Source: Lachnospiraceae bacterium UBA3643 (GTDB lineage: Bacteria > Bacillota > Clostridia > Lachnospirales > Lachnospiraceae). From it: DNA of 6,880 nt. Positions 6,612-6,880 of the stretch are shown here, one piece after another. Both the position numbers and the translations under genes were made by a program. The stretch spans positions 1-6,880 of the forward strand of contig DFKO01000177.1 in the NCBI GenBank assembly GCA_002373855.1, read 5' to 3'. Positions within the stretch are counted from its first letter, which is position 1. The number at the start of each line of letters is the position of its first letter. The notes under the pieces are model-generated. The model saw only the letters and a program-made list of their open reading frames with translations. It was not told the DNA's origin and ran no database searches.

Positions 6612-6880
6612 AAATGAGCGGGACTGTAAGCCGGGTTATGTCATAGCCAAAAGGCCGGGATGATCATTAATCTAGGACGTATGTTGCCACACGCCTCAAG
6701 CGACTTACCTGAGACAACGCGGGCAGCGTTATGGTCTCTGTTTAGTCTTGCTTCGGATGGGGTTTACACAGCCATCTCTGTTACCAGAGATGCGGTGGTC
6801 TCTTACACCGCCTTTTCACCATTACCCTTGCGGGCTGTTATTTTCTGTTGCACTTTCCCGGGAGTCGCCTCCGCCGGACG
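6612..6880 (-). ncRNA. rnpB: RNase P RNA, class A (5' end outside window)
   Basis: This is the catalytic RNA that, with RnpA, removes 5' leaders from pre-tRNAs. Read on the minus strand it shows in order: GGGAAAGTGCAACAGAAAATA (the conserved ACAGAAA region), GGTAATGGTGAAAAGGCGGT, GTAAACCCCATCCGAAGCAAG, CAGGTAAGTCGCTTGAG, AGATTAATGATCATC, and ACATAACCCGGCTTACAGTC at the 3' end. CAGGTAAG carries the L15 GGU (6707-6709) that pairs with the tRNA CCA end. The presence of P15-like and GGUAAAC elements marks class A. The first part, including the conserved GAGGAAAGTCC region and the 5' strand of P1, lies beyond the right edge. The 3' end is set near the C-rich strand of P1 and is approximate. A T-run (6609-6614) directly follows and may help 3' end formation, but P1 pairing cannot be checked here. 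Confidence 0.95.

Noticed and set aside
6599..6614. AT-only inverted repeat between rnpB and rarA as a terminator
   Set aside because: A stem of only A-T pairs is too weak for a classic terminator; the T-run may still take part in rnpB 3' end formation, but this cannot be shown without the 5' part of P1.
6625..6630. CTTACA as a -35 box for a rarA promoter with TATATT at 6604-6609
   Set aside because: Only four of six -35 positions match, the spacer is 15 bases, and the box lies inside conserved RNase P RNA sequence that explains it better.
6633..6650. ACATAACCCGGC in the RNase P RNA instead of ACAGAACCCGGC as an odd core variant
   Set aside because: As far as I recall this variant occurs in other clostridial RNase P RNAs, so I do not treat it as unusual.
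1..6880. CRISPR arrays, tRNAs, insertion sequences or attachment sites
   Set aside because: No regularly spaced repeats, tRNA cloverleaf, transposase frame or flanking duplications were seen on either strand.

Overview
The window looks like a chromosomal core region of an anaerobic Firmicute, most likely a Lachnospiraceae-type clostridium. This rests on three things: a class A RNase P RNA (Bacilli use class B), a DUF4364 protein of the kind found in Clostridia, and AT-leaning sequence with strong Shine-Dalgarno sites. The organism call is inference from gene content; no marker was compared against a database.

Two plus-strand genes enter from the left: the C-terminal end of a TIGR01212/YhcC-type radical SAM protein (1-399) and an overlapping DUF4364 winged-helix protein (368-892). 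They converge on a minus-strand series that reads, from the right edge, rnpB (RNase P RNA, 5' end cut off), rarA (5229-6575), a DHH/DHHA1 phosphoesterase with a long C-terminal extension (3687-5216) and a membrane-anchored TIR-domain protein with a propeller-like C-terminal half (1172-3667). Gaps between the three minus-strand coding genes are only 12 and 19 bases, so they very probably share a transcript. RarA acts at stalled replication forks and the DHH enzyme is probably a nucleotide phosphodiesterase. The TIR protein is the accessory, possibly defence or signalling, member.

The most interesting part is the 279-base gap between the converging genes (893-1171). On the minus strand it has a perfect consensus sigma-A promoter (TTGACA, 17 bases, TATAAT), then about 83 bases that fold into two hairpins, the second followed by seven T: a self-contained small RNA gene. 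Facing it on the plus strand is a 25-codon hydrophobic, Lys-ending reading frame (893-970) with a Shine-Dalgarno sequence but no ATG, GTG or TTG start. A small hydrophobic peptide with a convergent short RNA that shares its 3' end is the layout of type I toxin-antitoxin loci. Here it would be an undescribed, perhaps decaying, example. The rest of the gap (1079-1171) holds only a weak hairpin.
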